Below, one piece after another: positions 8,707 through 17,760 of a DNA stretch of 64,000 nucleotides (the stretch's first letter is position 1; every line of letters begins with the position of its first letter). Where the stretch lies: contig JAJYRD010000027.1 in NCBI GenBank assembly GCA_021794275.1, forward strand, positions 23,575-87,574, given 5' to 3'. The notes under the pieces are model-generated. The model did no database searches. It worked only from the letters and a program-made list of their open reading frames with translations, and was not told the DNA's origin. This stretch comes from Pseudomonadota bacterium (lineage in GTDB: Bacteria > Pseudomonadota > Gammaproteobacteria > Acidiferrobacterales > Acidiferrobacteraceae). A program made the translations under genes and the position numbers.

Positions 8707-9780
8707 CTAACCGCCCATTGGCGCCGCCTCCACGGACGAAAGGCGCCGTAGTCGCCACTCTTGCCACTGCCACGAGATAAGCACAGGCAGCCCAATGGCG
8801 AACTGACGCAAACGGCGGCCGAGCGCGATGCCGAGGGCCGCGTCCGGCGCAACCCCGAGTAGCACGGCAAGCCCGACGAATCCGCCTTCTTGCACACCGA
8901 GGGCGCCTGGCACGACAAACGATACACTGTGGACGGCCTGGATCAGGGCCTCGAAGACAAACACCTGTTCGACCGTAAGCGGGACATGCATCAGCGCCGC
9001 CAAAACACCGATCTCGGCGGCACCTCCCAGAAATCCCGTAAGCTGCCAAAACGCGCAGCGCAACAGGATCACGGGTCGCCGGTAGAGATCCGACACCCGG
9101 CGATCAAGACCGGGGAGGAGCGGAAGGTCCTGGCGCCCCATCATCCGCAGGACACGTCCGAGGGTGCGATCAACAAGTTCGCCGAGTCCGACGCGCAGTT
9201 GGACTGCGACAAAGGTTGCCACCACGATCACGGCGCCCGCGGCCCCCAGCCACAATCCTGGGAGCGCAATGCGCGCGCCCACCATAGGCAGCATGAGCGC
9301 GATGCCGCAGAGGGTCGTCGCGACCTGCAGCACCAGCGTGACGCTCGTCTCCACGACCACGCTTGCCGAGGCGCTCGCGCCACTCACGCCCTTCAGACGC
9401 AGAAGCCGGATAGCGACGAACTCGCCGCCCACGCGGGCTACCGGCAGAAAGGTATTCACGGCGTCGCGCACCATGCCAAGCCATATGAGCAGCCCCCACG
9501 AGATACCGCGCCGGGGCCCAAGCAAGGCCTTCCACCCACGCACCTCGCAGGCCACAACCAGGGCGCGCAAGGGGATGAGCCACAAGAGTCCAGCCCCCGC
9601 ACCCATCAAGAGCCCCGCTACGGCCCTCCACCCGAGACGTTCAAGCAGCCATCCGGTGAGCACGAGCCCGCCCATGGCCAGAAAACCCATGACGACGGCG
9701 CTCCATGGGCCACGCACACCCTGTGGCGCCCCGGAGATGCGCACACGGCGTCGGCGGCGGTCCGAGGGCCCCCTATCCAT
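8707..9780 (-). CDS. hpnL: HpnL, hopanoid-associated flippase-like membrane protein
   Basis: 357 aa. Overlaps the end of hpnN by 8 bp, so translation is probably coupled. About eight membrane helices after a short Arg-rich cytoplasmic start. It shares the family blocks with the 3780-4802 paralogue: NTFLPVARVGGEFVAIRLL, CAFWQLTGFLGGAAE and VVPGALGVQEGGFVGLAVLLG. HpnL is the TIGR-type hopanoid membrane protein of the LPG-synthase-TM superfamily. In other bacteria it sits beside hpnN and is thought to help place hopanoids or their lipid conjugates. The adjacent hpnN supports this as the orthologous copy. Confidence 0.85.
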   Translation of the reverse strand: MDRGPSDRRRRRVRISGAPQGVRGPWSAVVMGFLAMGGLVLTGWLLERLGWRAVAGLLMGAGAGLLWLIPLRALVVACEVRGWKALLGPRRGISWGLLIWLGMVRDAVNTFLPVARVGGEFVAIRLLRLKGVSGASASASVVVETSVTLVLQVATTLCGIALMLPMVGARIALPGLWLGAAGAVIVVATFVAVQLRVGLGELVDRTLGRVLRMMGRQDLPLLPGLDRRVSDLYRRPVILLRCAFWQLTGFLGGAAEIGVLAALMHVPLTVEQVFVFEALIQAVHSVSFVVPGALGVQEGGFVGLAVLLGVAPDAALGIALGRRLRQFAIGLPVLISWQWQEWRLRRLSSVEAAPMGG

Positions 9781-12430
9781 TCGAGGCCTGTCGTAGACTC
9801 AGGATTGCGGGCAACACGAGAAGGATCGTGATGAGCGCCGCCCCCATCGCTATGAATAGGGTCTCTCCCAGGACTGCCATGCCCGGATTCGAGGAAGCGG
9901 CCAGGCTTCCAAACGAACACATGGTGGTCAAGGCGCTGAACACCACTGCCTCCGATGTGCTGGTGTCGAGCAAGAGAGCCGTGCCCACGCCGCGTCGCCA
10001 ACGCACCACGAGATAGATACTAAACGCGACACTCAAGCCTATGAGCAAGGGGAGAACGATGATGTTGGCGAGATTGAACGATATTCCAAGCACCCACATC
10101 ACCGCCACGGCGGTCATAGCCGCCAGGATCAGGGGGGCCAGGATGGTGAGTGCGTCCGCCAGATTCCTCAGGGTAAGCAGCAACACCATCGTGATCAGCA
10201 CAAAGGACAAGGCAGTCGCCTCCTTGAAGGCATCAACCACGGCGCGACCACCCTGCACGAGCAGCACGGGCGGTCCGACGGCGTCCGGGGCGAGGCGTTC
10301 GACATTGAGCGCGAAACGACGGATGTTTCGATTGCGATTCAAATTGAGCGAGGAGAACACCTCGACGCGGGCCTGGCCGGTGGCGCTTATGAATTGGCGC
10401 TTTAGCGAGACGGGCAGGCTCGCAAGCGTCACGCGCCGAGCGCTCAATGCCGCCTGCAGGCCCGAGAGCTGCCAGGGTAGAGTACCGATGACGCGCCGCT
10501 GCAGGGTCAAAAGCGCTGCGCGGTCGTGCCCGAATTTTGCCAGATAGGGAGTAAGGGTGGCCTCCAGGCCGCGCGCGGCCTGCACGGTGGGCCCGTGGCC
10601 GCGGGTCGCAACGAACCCTCTCAGACTCTTCGTGAGACCCTCAAGCGCGGCGCGTATATGCGGGGCACTCGGAGGATTCGTGGCATGCGGATGGATCGAA
10701 AACGGCGGCACGAGGAGGGCCATCTGGGAGATCACGGCAAGCTTCGCGCCCTGATGCGTCGGCACGAAACTATCGGCAGTGAGGACGCGGCCCACGGTTG
10801 GGTGTCCCGCAAGGTGCGAGGCCATGCGGCGAGCGGCCGGCAGATTCGGCTCCAGAATGTCAATCGGGTAAGGCGAGATGCGGCTATTCTTAAGCAGCGA
10901 CTCGAATGTCGATACCGCTTCGCTATGCTGGTTCTGCAGATGCATGGGGTCGAAATCGAAGCGGCTCGCGAGGATCATGGGGATGAGGCCTACGGCGACC
11001 ACCACCGCGCCCACCACGATGCCCCGCGGATGACGCGCCACGGGGATACGGGCCAAGAGCGCCCGCAGGCGCCCGCGCGGGCGGCCCTGTGGATGGCCGT
11101 TGATCAGGATCGTGAGCAAGGCCGGGGTCACGGTCAGGTTGGCAAAGAGCGCAAGGAACATTCCCGTGCCCGAGATGATGCCGAGATCAACGATGCCGGC
11201 GTAACTCGTCGGCACGAAAGAAAAGAAACTGATGGCGGCCGCCACTGCCGCGAGACTCAAAGCGCTGCCGGCCCCACGCGCGGTGGCGCAGATCGCCTCG
11301 CCATTGTCGCCGTGCGCGCCTTCCTCCTGATAGCGTATACAAAACTGGATCCCGAAGTCGACGCCGAGACCGACGAACAGCACCGCGAAGGCAACCGAAA
11401 TGAGATTCATGGGGCCGGTCGCAAGCAAGGCGAAGGCCGCGGTCCACGTCAAACCCATGAAGAGCGTAAGCAGTATGATCGCGACGTAACGGGGGCGCCG
11501 CAGACCGAGCACCAGCATAACGAGAACCAGGGTAAGCGAGAGACCCGTGGCAAGCCCCGCGCTCTGCGACACGGTCTTCACTTGCTCATTGTCGAGGGCG
11601 GCGGATCCTGTGACTCGGACGGTCACCCCATGTGCGGGATCAAGCCCGAGAGCCCGGGCGCCCGCGCGGACGCTGCGCAAGGCGGTCCGTACAGGTGCCC
11701 CCCCCTTATAGTCGTAGCGAGGCTTCACCACGACAAAGCTATCACCGGCAGCCCCTGCACCCGGTGCGGCCATGCCCATGAGACTCCCCCACGGCATCTG
11801 CACGTAGTGTCCACGCGCCTGACCCCGCAATGTGGTCCGAAATCCGTTCAGTACGGTGGCAAGCCCGGGGAGTGAGGCGCCGTGAGCCCGGGCGCGCCCC
11901 AAGGCCGCCTCGAGCAGTCGCGTGAAACGCGGCAAGGTCGGGTGAGCGGCCAGCGTCGCCATGAAAGGTTGCGCCTGAGACAACCGATCGGAGAGCCGCC
12001 AAAGGGCCTTCTGGGGGAGATAGAGCAGACCCTCGCGCGCAAAGAAACGGCCTCCGTCCGGCTGGTTGACGAAGGTTATGCCGCGTCCATGGCGACGCAG
12101 CCACCCCGTGAGACGCGCCGCGTCCCGACGCGCGAGCGCCTGCGAGCGGCTGTGCAGGACGACCAGCAAGGTCTTGTTCAATCCCGGAAAGGCTCGGTCG
12201 AAGCGCACCTGCGCGCGCTCGAAAGGCAGGTCCTGCGAGAGCATCTTGCCCATATTGGTGCTTATGGCAAAGTGCGTGACGGTATAGGTGAGCGATGCCG
12301 CACTCAACAAGGCGGCAGCCAGAAGTACCGGCCAAGCATGGCGGCGGGAAAAATCGGCAAGCCCGATCAAGATCCCGTAGTACAGGCGGTCGAGCCGGTC
12401 GACGCCGCCTGACTGGCGCTTGTCACGCAT
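9773..12430 (-). CDS. hpnN: HpnN, RND/MMPL-family hopanoid transporter
   Basis: 885 aa, the usual size for HpnN. These inner-membrane RND proteins move hopanoids toward the outer membrane. One N-terminal helix is followed by a large periplasmic loop (about residues 55-260). Then come a first helix bundle containing GLGVDFGIQFCIRYQEEG, a second periplasmic loop and a second bundle (NIIVLPLLIGLSVAFSIYLVVRW). The GVDFGIQ block in helix 4 is the typical MMPL/SSD proton-relay region. The stop overlaps hpnL and the gene follows hpnK by only 17 bp, so it belongs to the hopanoid operon. HpnM, the presumed periplasmic partner, is encoded about 5 kb upstream in the same direction. Confidence 0.93.
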   Translation of the reverse strand: MRDKRQSGGVDRLDRLYYGILIGLADFSRRHAWPVLLAAALLSAASLTYTVTHFAISTNMGKMLSQDLPFERAQVRFDRAFPGLNKTLLVVLHSRSQALARRDAARLTGWLRRHGRGITFVNQPDGGRFFAREGLLYLPQKALWRLSDRLSQAQPFMATLAAHPTLPRFTRLLEAALGRARAHGASLPGLATVLNGFRTTLRGQARGHYVQMPWGSLMGMAAPGAGAAGDSFVVVKPRYDYKGGAPVRTALRSVRAGARALGLDPAHGVTVRVTGSAALDNEQVKTVSQSAGLATGLSLTLVLVMLVLGLRRPRYVAIILLTLFMGLTWTAAFALLATGPMNLISVAFAVLFVGLGVDFGIQFCIRYQEEGAHGDNGEAICATARGAGSALSLAAVAAAISFFSFVPTSYAGIVDLGIISGTGMFLALFANLTVTPALLTILINGHPQGRPRGRLRALLARIPVARHPRGIVVGAVVVAVGLIPMILASRFDFDPMHLQNQHSEAVSTFESLLKNSRISPYPIDILEPNLPAARRMASHLAGHPTVGRVLTADSFVPTHQGAKLAVISQMALLVPPFSIHPHATNPPSAPHIRAALEGLTKSLRGFVATRGHGPTVQAARGLEATLTPYLAKFGHDRAALLTLQRRVIGTLPWQLSGLQAALSARRVTLASLPVSLKRQFISATGQARVEVFSSLNLNRNRNIRRFALNVERLAPDAVGPPVLLVQGGRAVVDAFKEATALSFVLITMVLLLTLRNLADALTILAPLILAAMTAVAVMWVLGISFNLANIIVLPLLIGLSVAFSIYLVVRWRRGVGTALLLDTSTSEAVVFSALTTMCSFGSLAASSNPGMAVLGETLFIAMGAALITILLVLPAILSLRQASNG

Positions 12431-12447
12431 GGACGTCCCTCTATTCC

Positions 12448-13302
12448 TTAGCCGAGATCACCGAAACCTACACGCACGATACCCTCTTCTCGCAAGGCGG
12501 CCGCCACCTTGAGGCTCACCAAGGCCTCGAACTCGGCCTTCTTCCTGTAACCCAGCGCGAGCGCCCCCGCGTCGTCATCTACCGCCGGGTGACAATAGAG
12601 CTCGGTGACGCCCGACGGGAGATTCCCGAGAAGCTGCATCACCGCGGCCTCATCCAGCGCGCCCGACTGCAGGAGTCCCATCACGGCATCGTTATGCAAG
12701 ACACCAGCCCGGTCGAGCCTCTGCCGCATGAGCCAGGTCCAGAGACCCGTCACGCTCGCCGCCTTCCAGTGCTTACGCCAAGCCCTGGGCGAGACCGCGA
12801 CCGTGGACGGCTCGTAGGGCAGGCGCACTGCGCGCATCCCGTAACGACGGCCGATCCTCAGAATCAAACCGAGGACGGTCGGATGGAGATGCATGTGCTT
12901 ATGGGCATTGACATGATCCAAAGGAAGGCCGGTCCGCATGAAGGCCGCGAACTGCGCCTCGATCTCGTCCGCCAGTTGTCGTCTCGCCTGTGGTCTGAAA
13001 AAAAACCGGAATCCGGCGTGTACCAGCCTGCCGTCCAACCGTCCATGCGCGTCACACAAGGCCGGAATCCGCTCCGGAGCAAGCACCGGCCTCCCCTCGG
13101 CGACCACGACGTGCAGGCCCACGCGAAGCCTAGGCAGTCGGCGGGCGCGCGCGACCGCATCCTCGGCCGCCTCTTCCCCGACCATCAGGCTGGCACAGGT
13201 CAATATACCGTCGCGCGAGGCGCGCTCAACCGCTTCATTCACCGCCCACGAGAGCCCAAAATCGTCAGCCGTGACGATCAGTCGGCGCGAAGCCTGTGAC
13301 AC
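12448..13302 (-). CDS. hpnK: HpnK, ChbG/YdjC-family deacetylase
   Basis: 284 aa with a GTG start placed immediately after the hpnJ stop (no spacer). ChbG/HpnK enzymes are metal-dependent amide deacetylases. HpnK is reported to deacetylate the N-acetylglucosamine carried by bacteriohopanetetrol before ring contraction. The metal-site signatures are visible: IVTADDFGLSWAVNEAV at the N-terminus (Asp-Asp), VGLHVV, and HVNAHKHMHLHP near residue 130, which supplies the His ligands. Length matches the family. The zero-spacing junction with hpnJ and the nearby hpnI complete the cyclitol-ether branch. Confidence 0.93.
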   Translation of the reverse strand: MSQASRRLIVTADDFGLSWAVNEAVERASRDGILTCASLMVGEEAAEDAVARARRLPRLRVGLHVVVAEGRPVLAPERIPALCDAHGRLDGRLVHAGFRFFFRPQARRQLADEIEAQFAAFMRTGLPLDHVNAHKHMHLHPTVLGLILRIGRRYGMRAVRLPYEPSTVAVSPRAWRKHWKAASVTGLWTWLMRQRLDRAGVLHNDAVMGLLQSGALDEAAVMQLLGNLPSGVTELYCHPAVDDDAGALALGYRKKAEFEALVSLKVAAALREEGIVRVGFGDLG

Positions 13303-14721
13303 CTAGCGCTGCCTGAAGAACCGAAGAAACTCGACCCCTTCGCGCAAACGCCGCCCCATCATCTGCGGACTCTTGACCATCTCGCCCAGCATCTCGGCGA
13401 CCTTCCCGGAGCGAAAATAGAACTGCTTGTAGAACGACTCCACGGAATCGTAGATCTCGGTATGGTTCAAGTGCGGGTAGCTCAAAGCGCTCATCTGCAC
13501 GCCGCGGTCGTTTACGAGATGCTGACTGTTCTCCTCCTGCAGCCAGCCGTTTTCCAGGGCCTGCTTATACAAAAAGGTCCCAGGATATGGCGCCGCAAGC
13601 GATACCTGGATGGTATGCGGATTGATTTCCTTGGCAAATCGTATGGTCTCCTCGATGGTCTCGCGGGTCTCGCCTGGCAGTCCGAGAATGAATGTGCCGT
13701 GGACCGTGATCCCGAGCTTGTGGCAGTCGCGGGCGAACTGTCGCGCGATGTCGAGACGCACGCCCTTTTTGACGTTGTTCAGGATCTTCTGGTTGCCGGA
13801 TTCGTAACCCACGAGCAGCAAACGCAGGCCGTTGTCGCGCATGACCTTCAGTGTCTCGTAACGCACGTTGGCCTTGGCATTGCACGACCAGGTCACGCCG
13901 AGCTTACCGAGTCTGCGGGCGATCTCCTCAGCCCGCGGGGCGTTATCCGTAAAGGTATCGTCGTCGAAGAACACCTCGGCCACTTGGGGGAAGTATCGCT
14001 GGATCAGCTTGACCTCTTCCACGACATGCTCGGCGCTACGCACGAGATAGCGATGACCGCCGACGGTCTGCGGCCAGAGACAGAAGGTGCACCGTGACTT
14101 GCACCCACGCCCGGTATAGAAGGAGACGTAGGGGTGCTTCAAATACCCTATGAAGTAATCCTCGACGCGCAGATCACGCTTATATACCTCGGTGACGAAG
14201 GGCAGCTGATCCATGTCCTCGATGGGCGCGCGATGCGGGGTATGAACCACGCAGCCCTGCTCGTCGCGAAAGGTAAGCCCGTCGATCTCCGCGTAGGGGC
14301 GGCCCTCAGCGACCTCCTTGATCGTAAAGTCGAAGTCCTCGCGTGCCACAAAGTCGATGGCAGACGACGCAGCAAGCGATTCCTCGGGGGCTACCGCCAC
14401 CTTGGCACCGACGAGGCCTATCTTGAGGTCAGGGTAGGTCCGCTTCAAGGCCTCCGCGACCAAGACATCGTAGGAGAACGAGGGCGAACTCGTGTGCAGG
14501 ACCGCCATCTCGTAGCCCTGTACCATGGGCAACACGGTATCGAGATCCAATCCCGCCGCCGGGGCGTCGATGAGCTTGCTGCCAGGCACCAGGGCGGCTG
14601 GTTGTGCGAGCCATGTCGGGTACCAGAAGGACCGCACCTCGCGCTTGGCCTGGTATCGTGATCCAGCACCCCCATCGAAACCCTCGTAGGACGGCGGATG
14701 CAGGAAAAGGGTCTTCATCAT
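13303..14721 (-). CDS. hpnJ: HpnJ, radical SAM/B12-binding hopanoid enzyme
   Basis: 472 aa; a second ATG follows the first directly. N-terminal region (about 1-150) is a cobalamin-binding-like Rossmann domain, as in many B12 radical SAM enzymes. The radical SAM cluster motif CKSRCTFC (CxxxCxxC) lies around residue 205, followed by FFDDDTFTDN and GLPGETRETIEETI. HpnJ is linked to ring contraction of the glucosamine on bacteriohopanetetrol to form the cyclitol ether head group. It is flanked by hpnI (glycosyl transfer) and hpnK (deacetylation), giving the full branch. The genes are packed end to end. Confidence 0.94.
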   Translation of the reverse strand: MMKTLFLHPPSYEGFDGGAGSRYQAKREVRSFWYPTWLAQPAALVPGSKLIDAPAAGLDLDTVLPMVQGYEMAVLHTSSPSFSYDVLVAEALKRTYPDLKIGLVGAKVAVAPEESLAASSAIDFVAREDFDFTIKEVAEGRPYAEIDGLTFRDEQGCVVHTPHRAPIEDMDQLPFVTEVYKRDLRVEDYFIGYLKHPYVSFYTGRGCKSRCTFCLWPQTVGGHRYLVRSAEHVVEEVKLIQRYFPQVAEVFFDDDTFTDNAPRAEEIARRLGKLGVTWSCNAKANVRYETLKVMRDNGLRLLLVGYESGNQKILNNVKKGVRLDIARQFARDCHKLGITVHGTFILGLPGETRETIEETIRFAKEINPHTIQVSLAAPYPGTFLYKQALENGWLQEENSQHLVNDRGVQMSALSYPHLNHTEIYDSVESFYKQFYFRSGKVAEMLGEMVKSPQMMGRRLREGVEFLRFFRQR

Positions 14722-14727
14722 AAGGAC

Positions 14728-15855
14728 TTACTCCCGGTTTGCTTTTATGCTCCCATCGTTGCCGACGGCGAGAACTGCTCCGCCCCAGCTGACTTTGCGG
14801 CCAAGAAGTCCCACCACCCAAAGACCGCATAGCAACGCGTCTGCCAGAGGAACGAGCCCGAAGCGCCGGCGCACACCAAGGCGCCTGCTGGCCTCGGAAT
14901 GTAACACGAGCCGCAATATCATCGCCAGAAACGCAAGGCCCCACATGAAACCCTGGTCGGCGATGAGGGCCGCACCCACCGCGATTGGCAGCCCGAAAGT
15001 GACGCCCGAAAAGAAATATCCCCAAGGGTTGATGAGGCGGATGGTGCGCAGCCATCGCAGCTGGTGAGCCGCAAGATCAGCAAATCGCGGCTCATCGACC
15101 ACCGTCTCGACCAGATAGGACGACAGCACGGTACACAAGCCGAGCGCCCGGGCGCGCGCGCCGAGTTGATAGTCGTCTGCAAGTTGCGCGGCCAAGGCCT
15201 CGAATCCTCCCACCGCGGTCAGGGTCTGGCGCCGCAAGGCGATAGTCGCCCCGAATGCGAAATCCGAGGACCCGAGGGTCTTTGCCAAAAGTACCTGAGG
15301 TGCAAACCAGTCCTGTATGAAGAGCGCCCCGATCCGGTCCCACACTCGGCCAAAGGGCGCCCCCCGATACAGGCAGGTCACAATCCCGACCTTCGGATCC
15401 TGCACAGGGCCCGCCAGGCATTGCAGATAATCTGCACCCACGAGGATGTCGGCATCGGCCAGCACCAGGATGTCATAGCGGACGTGGCTCATGAGATTCG
15501 CGAGATTACCGACCTTGGCGTTGCCGCCATGGCGCGTGGGGTCAATCACGAGCGTGAGGGCACGGTCCGGAAACTCCGCCTGGAGCCTGCGTACGATCCT
15601 GATCGCCGGATCCTCCGGATCCTGGACCCCAAACACGACCTCATAGACCGGATAATCTTGGCTGCAGAACGATCGCAAGCATTCGTAGAGACGCGGTCCT
15701 TCACGAAAGAGCGGCTTCAAGACCGAGATCGGCGGCAGCTCAGCCGCCCGCGGCTCGCGCCGTGGCCAGGAATTCCACGCAAGGATCTGTGCTACGAGCA
15801 CAAAAACGCCCATGATCGCGACGCCGTGGACCGCGACCGATAGCCACCCGACCAT
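14728..15855 (-). CDS. hpnI: HpnI, hopanoid glycosyltransferase
   Basis: 375 aa from the ATG that overlaps the hpnA stop (TGATG); the track start at 15900 would intrude further into hpnA. A GT2-type ceramide-glucosyltransferase-like protein with one N-terminal helix, a cytoplasmic catalytic domain and C-terminal helices. Motifs in order: PPISVLKPL, the DxD-like VLADADILVG, FGATIALRRQTL, and LADDYQLGARAR with LRWLRTIR (D(Q/R)xxRW region). HpnI is reported to add N-acetylglucosamine to bacteriohopanetetrol. It precedes hpnJ by 6 bp, matching the I-J-K order of the cyclitol-ether branch. Confidence 0.92.
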   Translation of the reverse strand: MVGWLSVAVHGVAIMGVFVLVAQILAWNSWPRREPRAAELPPISVLKPLFREGPRLYECLRSFCSQDYPVYEVVFGVQDPEDPAIRIVRRLQAEFPDRALTLVIDPTRHGGNAKVGNLANLMSHVRYDILVLADADILVGADYLQCLAGPVQDPKVGIVTCLYRGAPFGRVWDRIGALFIQDWFAPQVLLAKTLGSSDFAFGATIALRRQTLTAVGGFEALAAQLADDYQLGARARALGLCTVLSSYLVETVVDEPRFADLAAHQLRWLRTIRLINPWGYFFSGVTFGLPIAVGAALIADQGFMWGLAFLAMILRLVLHSEASRRLGVRRRFGLVPLADALLCGLWVVGLLGRKVSWGGAVLAVGNDGSIKANRE

Positions 15856-16856
15856 CAGTTTGGGCCCGCGCCGTTTGCGTCCGCCCGGCCCAAGAACCAA
15901 GCGACAGCATCGGCCAGCGCCTCTTCGGCGGGGCGCGGCGCATAGCCTAGGTCGCGCTGGGCCTTTATCGAGTCGAAGAACATATGCTTCGACGCCATGC
16001 GCAGTTCATCCAGGGTGACAAGGGGTGTGGCGGACTTGCGCACGCGCGCGTAGGCCTCGGACGCCAGGGCGACCGGCCAAAGGAGGTGGCGTGACAGACG
16101 CACCGAGGGTGGCTTGCGGCCGGCAGCGCGTGCAATGATCATCAAGATTCTCTCGAGTGTCAGGTTTTCGCCACCCAGGATGTAGCGCTCCCCCACCCGC
16201 CCCCGCGCGTGGGCGAGCAGGTGCCCCTGCGCCACATCATCCACATGAACGATATTGAGGCCTGTGTCGACATAGGCTGGTATGCGCCCCCAGGCCGCGT
16301 CGCGCACCAACCGCCCGGTCGGAGTCGGCTTGATGTCGCGCGGCCCGACGGGCGTTGAGGGATTCACGATCACCGCGGGAAGACCGAGACGTATCAAGCG
16401 CCGGACTTCCTCCTCGGCGCGGAACTTCGACCGCTTGTAGGGCCCTATCATGTCGGCCATCGTCACCGGCGTCTCCTCGTCGGCAACACCCCCCGGGACA
16501 GAACCCAGGGTGGCGACGCTGCTCGTGTAGACGACGCGCCGCACACCGGCCGTCAAGGCCTCCTCCATGAGCGCGCGCGTCCCCTCGACATTGGCGCGGA
16601 ACATGGCCTCGTGATCGGGCGCCCATAGCCTGTAATCCGCGGCCACATGGAACAATGCGTCGCAATCGCTCATGACCCCCCGCAGCGACGCAGGTACGAG
16701 CAAGTCGCCACAGACGCGCTCTACGGGGAGCTCCGCGATATTCGCAAGCGTACTCGTCTTGCGCACGAGAACGCGTACCCCGTGCCCGTGCGCGAGCAAG
16801 GCGCGGGCGACCGCCGAGCCAACGAAGCCGGACGCCCCTGTCAGCAATGCCTTCAT
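15855..16856 (-). CDS. hpnA: HpnA, hopanoid-associated sugar epimerase/SDR
   Basis: 333 aa with GGAGGAG upstream of the ATG. Extended short-chain dehydrogenase of the NAD-dependent epimerase type. The dinucleotide loop is TGASGFVGSAVARAL at the N-terminus, and HVAADYRLWAPD is a hallmark of HpnA. YTSSVATLG and YKRSKFRAEEEV supply the SDR Ser and YxxxK catalytic residues. The biochemical step is not firmly established; the family is defined by its occurrence in hopanoid loci. The stop overlaps the hpnI start, indicating a coupled operon. Confidence 0.9.
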   Translation of the reverse strand: MKALLTGASGFVGSAVARALLAHGHGVRVLVRKTSTLANIAELPVERVCGDLLVPASLRGVMSDCDALFHVAADYRLWAPDHEAMFRANVEGTRALMEEALTAGVRRVVYTSSVATLGSVPGGVADEETPVTMADMIGPYKRSKFRAEEEVRRLIRLGLPAVIVNPSTPVGPRDIKPTPTGRLVRDAAWGRIPAYVDTGLNIVHVDDVAQGHLLAHARGRVGERYILGGENLTLERILMIIARAAGRKPPSVRLSRHLLWPVALASEAYARVRKSATPLVTLDELRMASKHMFFDSIKAQRDLGYAPRPAEEALADAVAWFLGRADANGAGPN

Positions 16857-16871
16857 CGCTCCTCCACGGGC

Positions 16872-17729
16872 CTATCCCACGGGCACAGGCGGTCTGATAG
16901 CCACCGGCGCCCGTCCCGGGACTGTGACCACCGGCAGGGCCTTGGGCGCAGGATCTGCGAGCGGCGGGGGGTCACGCGGCGCAGGTGAAGGACTGGGCGG
17001 CAGCATCATCTGCTCCACCGCCTTCAGGGGGAGATGGCCGCCATCCTGGAGATAATTCCTATGCTGGAGATAGGCATCGCGCGCAAAGACGTACTTGTCG
17101 ACTGCGTTCTCGCGCATGTAGCGCAAGGAACTGCTGGCGTTCGCGCGCGCATTGATGACATCGAATACGGTCAGAGGAATCGTGAGCGCCGAATTGCCGA
17201 CGTAGTAAAGTACGTTGGTGAATATGCCCATGATGAGGCTTGGGGCGTTGCGCAGGGTATCGGGGCCCACGAAGGGCAACACTAGGTAGGGTCCGCGCCC
17301 CACACCCCAGCGCCCGAGCGTGAGACCCGCGTCCTCGACATGCGCCTTCAGGCCGAGCGGGGTCGCGACATCGAAAAGGCCGAAGAGACCCAGGGTACTG
17401 TTCACGACGAAGCGACCGATGTCGCCGGCGCCCTGCTTGATCCGCCCTTGCAGGAAATCGTTCACGATGACGTCCGGGTATGCGACGTTGTGGAAGAAGT
17501 TGGTGAGCGAGGCTCGCAAGGGCTTAGGCGTCACGGTCTTATACATGCGCGCCACGGGGCTCATGATCAGGCGATCCGTGTCGCTATTGAAGGCGTAGAA
17601 TCGCCTGTTCATCGGCTGCAAAGGGTCGGGGCCGCTGGTGGTCGCGCACCCCGCCATGAACAAAAGACAACCAAGACCAAAGGTCCGCCCGATGATCCGT
17701 GTCGTTCGTCGGCAGAGGTCATCCGCCAT
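16872..17729 (-). CDS. MlaA/VacJ-family outer-membrane lipoprotein
   Basis: 285 aa from the ATG at 17729; the longer ORF start lies inside hpnM. A basic start and hydrophobic segment end in a lipobox LFMAGC, so the mature lipoprotein begins at Cys. DPLQPMNRRFYAFN follows directly, the standard MlaA opening. Later blocks are VNSTLGLFGLFD and LGRWGVGRGPYLVLPFVGP. The C-terminal ~45 residues are Pro-rich and atypical. MlaA removes phospholipid from the outer leaflet of the outer membrane with MlaC and the MlaBDEF pump. Here it is paired with hpnM (MlaC-like) inside the hopanoid operon and no mlaBDEF is nearby, suggesting a role in hopanoid or lipid traffic. Confidence 0.88.
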   Translation of the reverse strand: MADDLCRRTTRIIGRTFGLGCLLFMAGCATTSGPDPLQPMNRRFYAFNSDTDRLIMSPVARMYKTVTPKPLRASLTNFFHNVAYPDVIVNDFLQGRIKQGAGDIGRFVVNSTLGLFGLFDVATPLGLKAHVEDAGLTLGRWGVGRGPYLVLPFVGPDTLRNAPSLIMGIFTNVLYYVGNSALTIPLTVFDVINARANASSSLRYMRENAVDKYVFARDAYLQHRNYLQDGGHLPLKAVEQMMLPPSPSPAPRDPPPLADPAPKALPVVTVPGRAPVAIRPPVPVG

Positions 17730-17760
17730 GAGACCGCGCTGCTGTGACCGCCTCCACGCC

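Noticed and set aside
10526-11875. 449-aa plus-strand ORF
   Set aside because: Lies antisense within hpnN; no recognisable domain.
12295-13299. 334-aa plus-strand ORF
   Set aside because: Antisense to hpnK and the start of hpnN, both strongly supported.
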